Counted from the stretch's first letter, positions 16,008 to 24,888 are shown. The stretch: DNA of 64,000 nt from Bradyrhizobium erythrophlei (GCA_900129675.1 FSRD01000002.1:1240001-1304000); one strand, 5' to 3'. The notes: generated from the letters alone by a model not told the origin. A program made the numbers and translations.

Positions 16008-16561
16008 GCCACCTCAAGATCGGATTTCAGCTTTTTGGTCCAAGCCGACATGCGAAGTGATGGCCACAATGTATGCTGTCAGGGGTCGAGCGAGCAAGGC
16101 CGGATCGAGCGACGGCGTCCGTTGTTGATCCATCGCCGAACTCAAGGCTTGCTTCCCTCCGCTTTAGATGCGCTCAATCGGGGCGGAAGTCGCAGGGCCG
16201 GATGCAACTCTCACGACCCTATAAGTCGATCGGACGGCATTGAGCACCGCTTCGTCCGACGACGTGACCTCATAGGAAGTGCTGCCTATCGCGCGTATGA
16301 CGATCCATGCGTCGCTCTGTTCTGGTCTGACACCTGTTAGACATGAAGTTCTATTTCGCGCCCTTAAAAAGCTTAGCTAAAATCGTCGCAATTAAAGTGA
16401 CTATTAGTATTGCGGACATGGTCAGCACCGTATGATCAGATCGTTGAACCTTGATAAATGAAGCGCGATGTCTGGGTTTGTCGCCTCTGAGACATGCCGA
16501 CCGATGCTGCGGATGTCTGTTCATAGGGGAAGAGCGGAAGTGATCGGCGCACCGTCAAGCC
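16008..16561. other. Gene-poor stretch with a dispersed-repeat copy (copy A, 16477-16561)
   Basis: No supported gene. The 3' part holds copy A of the dispersed repeat: GAGACATGCCGACCGATG near 16485, GGATGTCTGTTCATAGGGG near 16508, and GCGGAAGTGATCGGCGCACC near 16536, ending at the left edge of IS110 copy 1. Confidence 0.55.
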
Positions 16562-17003
16562 TGTATGGTCCGGCCGCGCGTTGCAAGAAGATTTCGTCGA
16601 ATTGGCGGCGGCGGTCTTGCATCAATGTATCCGGCCTCTGATTGGAGCATGTGGTGCTCCGGGCCATCATGGATATCAGCGCGCGTGCGTTCTAATTAGC
16701 GGACAGGCCTCGATTGGGCCATTTGGGTCACCAGTGTTCGCACGCGCTCGGAAGACCGAACCTCCATCTCGTCTCATCCTCTCGCAGACCTCGGCTGGAA
16801 ACTGTTGATAGGGTTACGTCATCGCTTGCTCCTCATGTCGCGCAGTTCCTTTGTTCGAGCCAAGGGCCGTTCCTTCGTCCCGGCCCGCAGAACGTCGATC
16901 GCGTCGCGCGCAGGGGCGGTCAAGGCCGGCCGTCGCGCTTGGCTTGCGGCGGGCGCCGGCGTTGCCAGGCTGCGCCTTGACCGCGCCGAGCACGGCGCGA
17001 GGA
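16562..17003 (-). ncRNA. Putative IS110 guide RNA region (bridge/seek-RNA type), copy 1
   Basis: The 442-base non-coding end downstream of the transposase holds a hairpin (GGAGCA 16644-16649 with TGCTCC 16655-16660). It also holds ATTAGCGGA at 16695-16703, identical to the right terminus of the element at 18142-18150, and TTGGGTCA at 16723-16730, the reverse complement of TGACCCAA, which spans the left junction of copy 2. Two short segments matching the donor end and the target are what an IS110 guide RNA would carry. Boundaries and strand of the RNA are not known. Confidence 0.45.
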
Positions 17004-18065
17004 TCACGCGGGTCGGACGCCTGCATCGTCGGTCCTCGTCAGCTCGAAGGCGCGTCCTTTGGCCAGCACCGCCCAGGCGATCCGGGCAAGCTTGTTGGCG
17101 AGCGCGATCGCCAGCACGTTGTGGTGCAACCGCCTCTTGGCGGCTTCGATCCAGGATTTGAGCCCGTAACGTTCCCAGTCCTTTATCCTGACCAGCACAA
17201 CCCATGCCGCCTGCACGAACAGAACGCGCAGGTAGCGATTGCCGCGCCTCGAGATTTTGCCGAGGATCGTGCGGTCTCCCGTCGAGATCTGCTTGGGCAC
17301 CAGTCCGAGCCAGGCGCCGAAGTCGCGGCTGGAGAATACGTCTCCAGTGCCGATCGCGGCCACCATGGCGCTCGAAATGATCGGCCCGATGCCAGGCACC
17401 GTCATCAGGCGCGAACATGCCTGATCCTGACGGGCCAGGGCTTCGATCTCGCCGGAGAGGCCATCGATACGCTGATCCAGCCGGCGCCAGTCGCCTGCCA
17501 ACTCCTCGATGACACGCAACATGCGGAGCGACAGGGTATCGGTGCGCGTCGCAAGGATGGTGGGCAGTTCCGTGCGCAGGAAGCCGATCCCTTGGCGCAC
17601 GGCGATCCCGCGTTCCAGCATGAAGGCGCGAATCTGATTGATGATACCGGTGCGTTGCGAGACCAGCCGCTCGCGCACCCGATGCAGTGCCTGCAGATCC
17701 AGTTGCTCCGCGGTCTTGGTCGCCACGAACTTCATCGTCGGGCGCTGCACGGCTTCGGCAATCGCTTCGGCATCATTGAAGTCGTTCTTCTGTCCTTTGC
17801 TATAGGGGCGGACATATTTGGCCGGCATCAACCTGGCGTCGTGGCCAAGCGATGCGAGTTTGCGGCTCAGGTGATGGGCGCCGACGCAGGCTTCCATGCC
17901 GATCAGGCAAGGCGGTATATTGGCGAGCCGCGCTTCCACTTGGCCACGCGACCACTTTTGCCGCAGCACGATGGCGCCGCGCGCATCGTGGCCCACGACG
18001 TGGAACGAGTTCTTGCCGATATCGATGCCGATCACGGCGATCGCGGTATTGGGTATCTGAGACAT
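17004..18065 (-). CDS. IS110-family transposase (copy 1, one-residue deletion)
   Basis: 353 residues from MSQIPN at 18065. The N-terminal DEDD RuvC-like domain has AVIGIDIGKNSFHVVG (first Asp), CLIGMEACVGAHH (Glu), and KNDFNDAEAIAEAVQRP (Asp pair). The C-terminal Tnp_20 domain has VPGIGPIISSAMVAAIGTGD and LGLVPKQISTGDRTILGKIS with the catalytic serine region. This copy reads DVFSSRDFGAWLG where copy 2 and the family read DVFSKGRDFGAWLG: a 3-base loss that removes one residue in a conserved loop, so this copy may be impaired. It would catalyse RNA-guided insertion and excision through a serine-DEDD mechanism. Confidence 0.93.
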   Translation of the reverse strand: MSQIPNTAIAVIGIDIGKNSFHVVGHDARGAIVLRQKWSRGQVEARLANIPPCLIGMEACVGAHHLSRKLASLGHDARLMPAKYVRPYSKGQKNDFNDAEAIAEAVQRPTMKFVATKTAEQLDLQALHRVRERLVSQRTGIINQIRAFMLERGIAVRQGIGFLRTELPTILATRTDTLSLRMLRVIEELAGDWRRLDQRIDGLSGEIEALARQDQACSRLMTVPGIGPIISSAMVAAIGTGDVFSSRDFGAWLGLVPKQISTGDRTILGKISRRGNRYLRVLFVQAAWVVLVRIKDWERYGLKSWIEAAKRRLHHNVLAIALANKLARIAWAVLAKGRAFELTRTDDAGVRPA

Positions 18066-18289
18066 GGCGTGCTCCTTGTCTTTGGCGCCCCTTGCCAGAG
18101 CTTCGCTTGCTGGCGGGGCAGGAGCACGGCCGGACCATCCCATTAGCGGACATTGACCTGCTCATAAGACAGCATTGCTGTCACACTTCTCGTTTTTCTG
18201 AATACCTTTCCTGGAATGTTTGAAGCAAGCCGGAGTTAACACGTTCGGCTGGATTGGGAGCTCGAAGGCGTGGCATGCAGGAGGTTCCT

Positions 18290-18907
18290 ATGACCAACTT
18301 GATGATCAGGATGGTGACGCTGGCAACGTGTTCGATTGCGCTGATCGCTGCGTTCTCGGTCACTCCGGTTGTTGCGGCCGGGGGCAGCGATCTAGGTGGT
18401 GGTGAGGCAAACTATAGCGGGATGGACCACCGCTCCGCTTATCCGCCGCCTTCGTCATACCCGAAGCGGTCGGGCACCAAGGCCACTCACGCCCCCAGAG
18501 CCAAGAAAGCCAAGCAGTCCCTTTTCGACGACCCCGCCTTCGCTCATGGGTACCGCGCCGCCTACGCGACGATCTATGACCGCAACGATTATGCTGGCGC
18601 GATTGAGCAGCTAAAGGCGCTCGGCCATGACGACAACGCAGGTGTCGCCAATCTGATCGGCTACTCCTATCGCAAGCTAGGCGACTACAAGGTTTCGCAA
18701 GTCTGGTACGAGCGCGCCCTGAAAGCAGATCCGAACCATGTGCTGACCTGGCAATATTACGGTCTGTGGCAGATCGAGCAGGGCAACCGCGATCAAGCGC
18801 AATATCATTTGAGTCGGATCGCGGCGATTTGCGGGACGGGCTGCGAGGAGTATCGGTCGTTGGCTGCCGCGCTAGAGAAACCGCCCGGCACTGGCCTGGT
18901 TTATTAG
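18290..18907 (+). CDS. Exported TPR-repeat protein
   Basis: 205 residues from the ATG at 18290, preceded by AGGAGG. Signal peptide MVTLATCSIALIAAFSVTPVVAAG, then a Ser/Pro/Lys linker (YPKRSGTKATHAPRAKKAKQ) and a C-terminal helical repeat region: GYRAAYATIYDRNDYAGAIE, LKALGHDDNAGVANLIGYSY and RKLGDYKVSQVWYERALKAD with PNH, which match the TPR consensus (about three repeats). It ends GTGCEEYRSLAAALEK, carrying two Cys. It is probably a periplasmic scaffold or interaction protein. It lies just outside the right end of IS110 copy 1 and reads away from it. Confidence 0.83.
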   Translation: MTNLMIRMVTLATCSIALIAAFSVTPVVAAGGSDLGGGEANYSGMDHRSAYPPPSSYPKRSGTKATHAPRAKKAKQSLFDDPAFAHGYRAAYATIYDRNDYAGAIEQLKALGHDDNAGVANLIGYSYRKLGDYKVSQVWYERALKADPNHVLTWQYYGLWQIEQGNRDQAQYHLSRIAAICGTGCEEYRSLAAALEKPPGTGLVY

Positions 18908-19117
18908 GACGCTTTGCAGCGGCGGTCAGGGAATTTCCATGGAGACGGGTGCGATCAACACTGCGTCGCCAGCCAGGCCGTCTGGCGCTCAGAGAAAAGG
19001 GGCCCTGATCCTTGCGGGCCACTAGGACCGTCTTCCTGAAACGATCGTGCAGCCGCGCGTGTCGCAGGTTGTTCGTGCTGGCGCGCAGGGCTCGCTCGGG
19101 GTATTTCTGTAAGTAGA

Positions 19118-20311
19118 ATGCGCAACAATCCCATCATCGTGCAAAAATACGGCGGCACCTGTCTTGAAACACCGGCAAAAATCCGCGCGGTCGCGAGCGG
19201 TCTCGCCGACCTGCACAAGCGTGGTCATCGGGTCGTAGCGATCGTTTCAGCGATGGGTAAGACCACCGACGAACTTGTTAAAATGGCCTATCAAGTAAGC
19301 CCGCATCCCAATCGCCGTGAACTTGATATGTTGCTGACCACCGGTGAGCGCGTCAGTATGTCTCTAATGAGCATGGCGCTGTCTGATTTCGGCGTGCCGG
19401 CGATTAGTTTTACCGGCAGTCAAGCCGGAGTGATGACCGACGAATCCCACTCTTCCGCGCGCATTTTGGATGTGCGGCCCATTCGCGTGCGCGAAGAACT
19501 CGACCGCGGACGCGTCGTGGTTTTGGCTGGCTTTCAGGGCGTGAATCCGGTGACCAAAGAAATCACCACGCTGGGCCGAGGTGGCAGCGACACCACTGCG
19601 GTCGCCATGGCAGCGGCGCTAAAAGCGGAGTGCTGTGAGATCATCAAAGAGGTCGACGGAGTTTGCTCGGCCGATCCGCGCATCGTGGCGGATTCAAAGC
19701 CCTTGCGTCAGCTCGATTTTACATCGCTATCCGAAATGTGTTTTTGGGGCGCCAAGGTCCTGCATTTTCGCAGCGTCGAGCTGGCACAAAGCCAAAACGT
19801 TCCTCTGGTTCTTAGAAAATTGGGCAGCGCTGAACACAGCACGCAAGTGATGAGAGAGGTTATGGGGATGGAAAGCGGAAAAGTTCTGGCCGTTAACTCA
19901 ATGGCTCGCATTGAGCACGTGGAGATCGATTCGGCGGATCTCAATCAAGGCTTTGAGAAATTCGCGCAGCATCTCAAACAAAGCGGCTTATCTTGGCCGC
20001 AGCTTCTCGCCTCGGCGTTCACCGGCGGAAAAACGCGCATTATGATGACTTCCGATTCGGAGTCGCTCGACACTTTGCTGCGCACGCTGGAAAGGAGCAA
20101 AGACTTGCGTCAACAGCGCGAGACTTTAAGTTCGGTGAGCCTCACTTGCTTCGGCGGCGTTTCTTCAGACTTGCCGTTTAAGGCGATTCAGATTCTGCAA
20201 CGTCACGGGATTATCGCCGACAAATATGTTTTGTCGCCGCATTCGGTGAATTTAATTATTCCTGCAGAGAGCCGCGAGGCCGCGGTCAGGGCTTTGCATT
20301 CGCTGATCTAG
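19118..20311 (+). CDS. Aspartate kinase, divergent, probably horizontally acquired
   Basis: 397 residues. Amino-acid kinase domain: IIVQKYGGTCLE (usually KYGGTSL), VAIVSAMGKTTDELV, LLTTGERVSMSLMSMAL, ISFTGSQAGVMTD, GFQGVNPVTKEITTLGRGGS DTTAV, and KEVDGVCSADPRIV. The C-terminal 140 residues contain ACT-like regulatory folds (KTRIMMTSDSESLDTLLRTL; HSVNLIIPAESREAAVRAL). It would phosphorylate aspartate at the head of lysine, threonine and methionine synthesis. Codon use is visibly less GC-rich than the neighbours (many TTG, AAA, TTT and ATT codons), and the wording of the motifs is nearer to deltaproteobacterial/Bdellovibrio-like enzymes than to rhizobial LysC. It stands alone, with no lysine genes nearby, and is probably a second, accessory copy. 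Confidence 0.88.
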   Translation: MRNNPIIVQKYGGTCLETPAKIRAVASGLADLHKRGHRVVAIVSAMGKTTDELVKMAYQVSPHPNRRELDMLLTTGERVSMSLMSMALSDFGVPAISFTGSQAGVMTDESHSSARILDVRPIRVREELDRGRVVVLAGFQGVNPVTKEITTLGRGGSDTTAVAMAAALKAECCEIIKEVDGVCSADPRIVADSKPLRQLDFTSLSEMCFWGAKVLHFRSVELAQSQNVPLVLRKLGSAEHSTQVMREVMGMESGKVLAVNSMARIEHVEIDSADLNQGFEKFAQHLKQSGLSWPQLLASAFTGGKTRIMMTSDSESLDTLLRTLERSKDLRQQRETLSSVSLTCFGGVSSDLPFKAIQILQRHGIIADKYVLSPHSVNLIIPAESREAAVRALHSLI

Positions 20312-20427
20312 TTGACCGTTTTGTCCAAAAAAATTGCGGCACTCTGCGTGAGAAACTCGGCGTGAGCCTGTCTAGCCAAGCGGTCACATTGGCACGGGGC
20401 GGAAGCCATGCTCGATTTTTGGACAAG

Positions 20428-21264
20428 TCACATCTTGATCGCATTCGCGAAGAGCGTGTCACCCCACTCGTACAAGGGCCGCATGAAGTCAGATTGGGTG
20501 TGGATTGCTCGACCTTTGCGATCGCGCCATTTTCGCCCGTAGGTATCGAACGGAAAGTGTCGCATGTAGTATTCGCACGTTTCTTCCCAATGTTCGACCG
20601 ACAACGACTTGCCATAGTGTTGGCAATACAGACCGGTCCTCACGCGTTCTACGCCGGCCGGCTCTCGCCCATGGTGCTTCGAGAAGATGACCTCAGGCCG
20701 GTTTCGCCACAACATCAGAATGTCTCGCCGTTCCGGGCCGAAGAAACGACGAAAGTCCAATAGTTCGCAATCGGCTTGATAGGGTGCATGATCGCCGGGA
20801 GTCATATAGGCGTCGAACAGTTGAACCCGCACGCCGTCGTAATCGCCAGAACGAGTTCGTTCCATGTATCCGCGCAGATCTCCGGTAACGCGCTCATCCG
20901 CATCGAAACAAAACATCCAGTCGAACTGCAAATGTTCGCGTGCCGCCTGCAGCAAAAGTCCGCGATGTCGACCTTCGGCAACCCGTCGCGCCTCGATGTC
21001 CGCTTCCCACGACCGATTTGTCACAATCAGAGCGACTTTTGGGTGCCCGCCAAGGATCTCCAGCGTTCGATCCGTACTCGCGTCATCATAGGCGACTATC
21101 GCATCTACGTGCTTGCCGACGTAGTCCAGTGTATCCCGGAGAACAAGTGCTTCATTGCGAATGCGGGTGATTCCGATCAAAAAGTGCCTATGACCCAGGA
21201 GGCTTCTATTGCAGGCAATGATTTGTTCACCGTCGCGGAGTTGCCAACTACTCGTGCCCAGCAT
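20428..21264 (-). CDS. Family 2 glycosyltransferase (GT-A fold)
   Basis: About 278 residues from the ATG at 21264 (a TTG at 21300 also in frame). The N-terminal region FLIGITRIRNEALVLRDTLD with AIVAYDDASTDRTLEIL is the GT2 nucleotide-sugar fold. WMFCFDADERV supplies the DxD-type metal site, and FRRFFGPERRDI and FPFDTYGRKWRDRKG follow. It should transfer a sugar in the cytoplasm, probably in polysaccharide or cell-surface glycan synthesis. No membrane segment is present. It lies tail to tail with the aspartate kinase, 117 bases apart, and has no other glycan genes next to it. Its moderately low GC suggests it may belong to the same acquired segment. Confidence 0.83.
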   Translation of the reverse strand: MLGTSSWQLRDGEQIIACNRSLLGHRHFLIGITRIRNEALVLRDTLDYVGKHVDAIVAYDDASTDRTLEILGGHPKVALIVTNRSWEADIEARRVAEGRHRGLLLQAAREHLQFDWMFCFDADERVTGDLRGYMERTRSGDYDGVRVQLFDAYMTPGDHAPYQADCELLDFRRFFGPERRDILMLWRNRPEVIFSKHHGREPAGVERVRTGLYCQHYGKSLSVEHWEETCEYYMRHFPFDTYGRKWRDRKGRAIHTQSDFMRPLYEWGDTLFANAIKM

Positions 21265-21527
21265 GATTACCACCTGGCTGCGATAAGGAATTGGCACCAA
21301 TGATGGTGGGCGGGCGCAGTAACCGCAAGGGTCAAGAATCGCAGGGCTAATGTTGCCGGTGGTGCGCCGCTAACGAGAGAGATTGCGGAAAACTAACCCC
21401 GCGGCGCGTTGGGCGAGGCGTCCGAGGGCGAGGCTCGATCATTCCAAGTTCCGGGATGAACATAGTCGCGGTTGAGTTCATGGCGAGGTCTCGTCTTGAC
21501 GAGCGTCAGGCGGAACGATCGCAGCGT

Positions 21528-22301
21528 TCAGATCGCCCGCGCCTGCTTCCGAACCTCATTCGCAATCGGCCTTAAGGATTCCGGCGCCGCGTGGCCGACC
21601 AGACTGTAGCCCACGCCGTCGTCAGCCCAGGCGATGCCCCCAACATCGCCCTGCGATTGGGACGTCATTGGCGCATTCTGGTCCGCGCTGCTCATCGGGC
21701 GCGTCAGCACGACAAGCCGACTGCCGTGATCATCGTCATACATGAACATCGCCGCCGGGCCGTGCTGGGTGGCGACCAGGCGCCCTCCCATCAGCCGGTA
21801 ACCTGACGCGGCCAGATCCGGCACCTTCACCGGCCGATGCAACCGGTCGGAGACCCATTGCACGAGTTGGGCACTGTCGGACGCGCGAACCTCGACGGGT
21901 CGGACCCGGTCCGGTGTATAGACGTTGTACGAAGCGGTGGCCTCCCGAGCGAGCGCAACCAATCCTTCCGGCGAAGCCTGCAGCGCGCCGCGCATGGCCC
22001 AGCCGCCGAGACCGCCGATGCTCAACAGGAACATTGCCGCCATCGCCCACCGGGCCACCGAAGGCCGTCGCGCGCGGTTCTCGATGATTCGCGACAGATT
22101 GAGCTCCGGCGGCAACGGTTCCTCAGCGATCGGCGCGAGCGCCGCACGCAGCAGATCACGCTGATCGGTGAAGGCGGCGACGCGCTTGGCGACATCCGGA
22201 TGATCGCCCAGATAGGCGGCGACTTCCGCCTGTCGCTCCGGTTCGAGGACACGATCCACATAGGCGTGGAGATCATCTTCCGTGATCGGCCGGTGGTTCA
22301 T
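21528..22301 (-). CDS. Anti-sigma factor, membrane-anchored
   Basis: 257 residues. The N-terminal anti-sigma segment ITEDDLHAYVDRVLEPERQA EVAAYLGDHP is the usual opening of alphaproteobacterial transmembrane anti-sigma factors. The membrane segment is at about 82-103 (WAMAAMFLLSIGGLGGWAM), followed by a periplasmic domain (GYRLMGGRLVATQHGPAAMF MYDDDHGSRLVVL). It lacks a clear HxxxCxxC zinc motif. Its start overlaps the sigma gene by 29 bases, so translation is coupled. It would hold the ECF sigma factor inactive until an envelope signal arrives. Confidence 0.88.
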   Translation of the reverse strand: MNHRPITEDDLHAYVDRVLEPERQAEVAAYLGDHPDVAKRVAAFTDQRDLLRAALAPIAEEPLPPELNLSRIIENRARRPSVARWAMAAMFLLSIGGLGGWAMRGALQASPEGLVALAREATASYNVYTPDRVRPVEVRASDSAQLVQWVSDRLHRPVKVPDLAASGYRLMGGRLVATQHGPAAMFMYDDDHGSRLVVLTRPMSSADQNAPMTSQSQGDVGGIAWADDGVGYSLVGHAAPESLRPIANEVRKQARAI

Positions 22302-22827
22302 TTTTCACGCTCCGTATTGGCACGACATTCTTCGGCGTATCGTCCGCAGCACCTTCGATCTCCTGCTGCAGCCTTTCGCGGGCCCGGGAAAGCCGTGACA
22401 TCACTGTACCCACGGGAATGTTGAGCACCGTTGCGGCATCCGCATAGGAAAGGTCCTCGACGGCAACAAGCAGCAGCACCGCCCGCTGGTCTTCGGGCAG
22501 TTTTGCGAGCTTGTTCAGGACATCCTGATACATGAGCTTCTGTTCCTGAACGGCGGCTTCGCCGAAACTGTCCTCATTGGTCTCGTCGATCGGGACATGC
22601 CTGCCGCGCGACGCCGATTGGCGGAACTGATTGATCGCAAGGTTATGCAGAATGGTGAAGAGCCAGGCGCGGACGGCGCCGTCGCGCCGCTGGTACCAGC
22701 GGCTGACGGCGCGCTCCAGGCAGTCCTGCACCAGGTCGTCGGCATTCGCGCGATCGCGAACGAGCGCGCGGGCATAGCGGCGGAGCGCGGGTATAAGCGG
22801 TTCGACCTGCAGCAGCATGTCTTTCAT
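22273..22827 (-). CDS. ECF RNA polymerase sigma factor
   Basis: 184 residues. Sigma-2 region at about 10-80 (LRRYARALVRDRANADDLVQ, DCLERAVSRW, AWLFTILHNLAINQFRQ) and sigma-4 region at about 115-165 (LAKLPEDQRAVLLLVAVEDL SYADAATVLNIPVGTVMSRL). No sigma-3, as expected of the ECF class. It lies downstream of a beta-propeller gene by 35 bases and overlaps the anti-sigma gene, giving the order DUF305, propeller, sigma, anti-sigma on the minus strand. The candidate promoter at 24889-24913 (GGAAT-N16-CGTC) has ECF form and could be autoregulated. Confidence 0.93.
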   Translation of the reverse strand: MKDMLLQVEPLIPALRRYARALVRDRANADDLVQDCLERAVSRWYQRRDGAVRAWLFTILHNLAINQFRQSASRGRHVPIDETNEDSFGEAAVQEQKLMYQDVLNKLAKLPEDQRAVLLLVAVEDLSYADAATVLNIPVGTVMSRLSRARERLQQEIEGAADDTPKNVVPIRSVKNEPPADHGR

Positions 22828-22862
22828 CGCGCGCTCCGCCTGCGGCTTGCCTCAATCTACCA

Positions 22863-24314
22863 TCACCGGGCTTGCACCTGAACTGCCTCTCCGAAGGTCG
22901 TTGCATCTCCGGGGGCAATGACCAGATAGCGCCGCTCCGAGGTTGCGGGATCGTGGACAATTTGTCGGATCGGGCCGGTCGCGTTGACGATGGCCGATCC
23001 TGCCGGATTGGTCATGAAGGCCGCCAGCGGTTGCAAGGGGCCGCCTCCGTCCACGCGATCCGCCAGCGCGAGCACGTATTTTTGCTTCGGCTCGAGCCCG
23101 GTTACCGACGCCTGGAGCACCTGAATCAGCCCTTGGTCGAACAGCGAGACGCTGGTTGGCGCCTTTCCGTCCTTCTCGTCCCTGGTCACGAGCGCGAGAT
23201 GCGCGACCTGACCGGCGATACCGAGAGGCTGTAGGTTCTGGTGATCGTCGGGATCAGGTGCTGCGCCCGGAACATAGGCGATCGCCTGGGGTGCCTGTCC
23301 GATTGGTATGTTTGCGATCACCGCGTTGGTTGCCGTGTCGATTGCCGCGAGCGCGTCGGCATTCTCGAGCCCGACATAGATGCGCGAGCCGTCGCCGGAC
23401 GGCCACACGCCGTGCGGAAGATTCCCAACTGGGATGGTTGCGACCACCGAGAAATCGTCGGTGCGGAACACCTTGACTTCGTTCAAACCACCGATCGTGA
23501 CATAGGCGAATGTGCCCTTGGCGGTATGCGCGAAGTTGACGTGGTTGGTGATCGGGCCCGTGTCGATCGTCTTGATCAGATTGAACGGCGGCTTTGCGTT
23601 GAACACTTGCGTCTTGCCAACGTCCTTCAGGGTGAACCACACCTGGTTGCCGTCCGGCGTCGCCGCGATGTTCGGGCAGAACGGGCTCTCCTGTTTGACC
23701 TTCGCGATGATCTTGTGATCGGCAACAGTGACGACGTCGGTCTCGGGATTGAAAGACGAGCAGATATAGCCGTATTTGCCGTCGGGCGAGAAGATCTGCA
23801 TGCCGGGTCCGCTGGGCGTAATGATCCGAGTCTTCTCCATGAACGTCCTGGCGTCGAGCACCGAGATGTAGTTCTCGCCGCGCACGGTGACCCAAACCTC
23901 CCGACCATCCGGCGTAAAGAACGCTTCGTGCGGCGAGCGGCCGACATAGGTCACGTGTTTGACGGCGTTCGTCGCAGTGTCGATGAAGGTCACCGAATTC
24001 GATCCGATCGAAACCACCGCGAGCGTCCGATGATCAGGCGAATAGCCGAGGCCATGGACGAGAACCTGACCCTTGTAGAGCGGGCTGAAATTGGCCGGCT
24101 GCGCATCCCCCAGCTTGATCACGCCGAGGAGCTTGTTATCGACCGGATCCGTCACCGAGAGGGTGTTTGAGAATTGCTCCGCTGCGTAAACGCGGTCGTG
24201 ATGGCTGATTGGGACATCAGGCGCGGATAGCGCACCGGGCGCCTGTCCTGCCCATGCACTGCTACAGGTCGCAAGCATCGTACCTGCAAGGAGAAGGCTC
24301 TTCCATATCGTCAT
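22863..24314 (-). CDS. Exported YVTN/YncE-type beta-propeller protein
   Basis: 483 residues: signal peptide (SLLLAGTMLATCSSAWA), then repeated YVTN-type blades: NTLSVTDPVDNKLLGVIKLG, VTFIDTATNAVKHVTYVGRS PHEAFFTPDGREVWVTVRGE, VKVFRTDDFSVVATIPVGNL PHGVW, and DALAAIDTATNAVIANIPIG. Seven blades are plausible. The C-terminal 100 residues are a separate domain. It is periplasmic. Similar proteins accompany ECF sigma/anti-sigma pairs and DUF305 proteins in rhizobia. Spacing of 9 bases to the DUF305 gene and 35 to the sigma gene indicates one operon. Ligand or partner unknown. Confidence 0.88.
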   Translation of the reverse strand: MTIWKSLLLAGTMLATCSSAWAGQAPGALSAPDVPISHHDRVYAAEQFSNTLSVTDPVDNKLLGVIKLGDAQPANFSPLYKGQVLVHGLGYSPDHRTLAVVSIGSNSVTFIDTATNAVKHVTYVGRSPHEAFFTPDGREVWVTVRGENYISVLDARTFMEKTRIITPSGPGMQIFSPDGKYGYICSSFNPETDVVTVADHKIIAKVKQESPFCPNIAATPDGNQVWFTLKDVGKTQVFNAKPPFNLIKTIDTGPITNHVNFAHTAKGTFAYVTIGGLNEVKVFRTDDFSVVATIPVGNLPHGVWPSGDGSRIYVGLENADALAAIDTATNAVIANIPIGQAPQAIAYVPGAAPDPDDHQNLQPLGIAGQVAHLALVTRDEKDGKAPTSVSLFDQGLIQVLQASVTGLEPKQKYVLALADRVDGGGPLQPLAAFMTNPAGSAIVNATGPIRQIVHDPATSERRYLVIAPGDATTFGEAVQVQAR

Positions 24315-24323
24315 GTTTTGCTC

Positions 24324-24857
24324 CTAGTTCTTCATTCCCGGTGACATGTCCATATGCATGCCGGATTGGTGATGCTCGACTGCAGCCGACGCCCGTTGTT
24401 GTTGCGTCGGAGCAGCTGCGGAACCCGTTGCCGGCTCGCCAATCGCGAGCTTCATGGCGGCGATCTCCTGCAGTTGGTCGACGATGATTTCCTGCGCGAT
24501 GCGCCGCAGCTGTTCGTTCTTGCCGTAACGCAGTTCGCTGATCGCCATGTCGATCGCGCCTTGATGATGGGGGGCCATCATGGCGACGAAATCACGGTCG
24601 ATGTCGCCGGTCGGCTTGATCGCCATGTCGTCCATCATCTTGATCATCGCGGCCTCGTTCTCTTTCCAGAACGGAGCTTCGTCGACGGCGACTGCCGTCG
24701 CCGGTTGCGCGGCCGGGTGGGCTTCGTGCGCAACCACATGTGACGGAAGGGCAAACGCGATAAGAAGGCGCGCGCCGAAGACCGCAGTGCCGAGACCTGA
24801 TCTCGGAAGTTTGCCCGGCAGCGCCGCCACGACGCCGCGAAATGATGGCTGTTGCAT
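24324..24857 (-). CDS. DUF305 exported protein (possible metal-binding)
   Basis: 177 residues from the ATG at 24857, after a GGGAG ribosome-binding site. An N-terminal signal segment (AVFGARLLIAFALPSHVVA) is followed by the DUF305 core: ENEAAMIKMMDDMAIKPTGD, DRDFVAMMAPHHQGAIDMA with the diagnostic M-x-P-H-H-x-G-A motif, then ELRYGKNEQLRRIAQEIIVD. The tail (HHQSGMHMDMSPGMKN) is rich in His and Met, a pattern typical of copper binding. It is probably periplasmic. First gene of the four-gene ECF operon, 32 bases downstream of a candidate ECF promoter. Confidence 0.9.
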   Translation of the reverse strand: MQQPSFRGVVAALPGKLPRSGLGTAVFGARLLIAFALPSHVVAHEAHPAAQPATAVAVDEAPFWKENEAAMIKMMDDMAIKPTGDIDRDFVAMMAPHHQGAIDMAISELRYGKNEQLRRIAQEIIVDQLQEIAAMKLAIGEPATGSAAAPTQQQRASAAVEHHQSGMHMDMSPGMKN

Positions 24858-24888
24858 TCTGGGCTCCCTGGATGGTTGTCGGGGGTGT

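Larger units (their letters stand above)
16562..18150 (-). mobile_element. IS110-family insertion sequence, copy 1
   Basis: 1589 bases repeated almost exactly at 34014-35603. Both copies start TGTATGGTCCGGCCGCGCG and end CCCATTAGCGGA, with unrelated sequence outside, which defines the ends. There are no terminal inverted repeats and no obvious target duplication, as expected for IS110. The transposase is on the minus strand with only about 85 bases upstream and about 440 non-coding bases downstream. This long 3' non-coding end resembles the IS1111-type arrangement. I counted seven or eight differences between the copies, including a 3-base deletion in this copy's transposase. Confidence 0.92.

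Noticed and set aside
16581..16808. Open frame of 75 codons at the left end of both IS110 copies
   Set aside because: No recognisable protein content, poor start signal, and it lies in the non-coding end where IS110 elements carry a guide RNA.
16851..18146. Long plus-strand frames over the IS110 transposase (431 codons here, 481 at 34303)
   Set aside because: Antisense shadow of a high-GC gene; the translated sequence has no domain and follows the transposase codon pattern.
23241..24170. Plus-strand frame of 309 codons opposite the beta-propeller
   Set aside because: Antisense of a gene with clear YVTN repeats; no family content.
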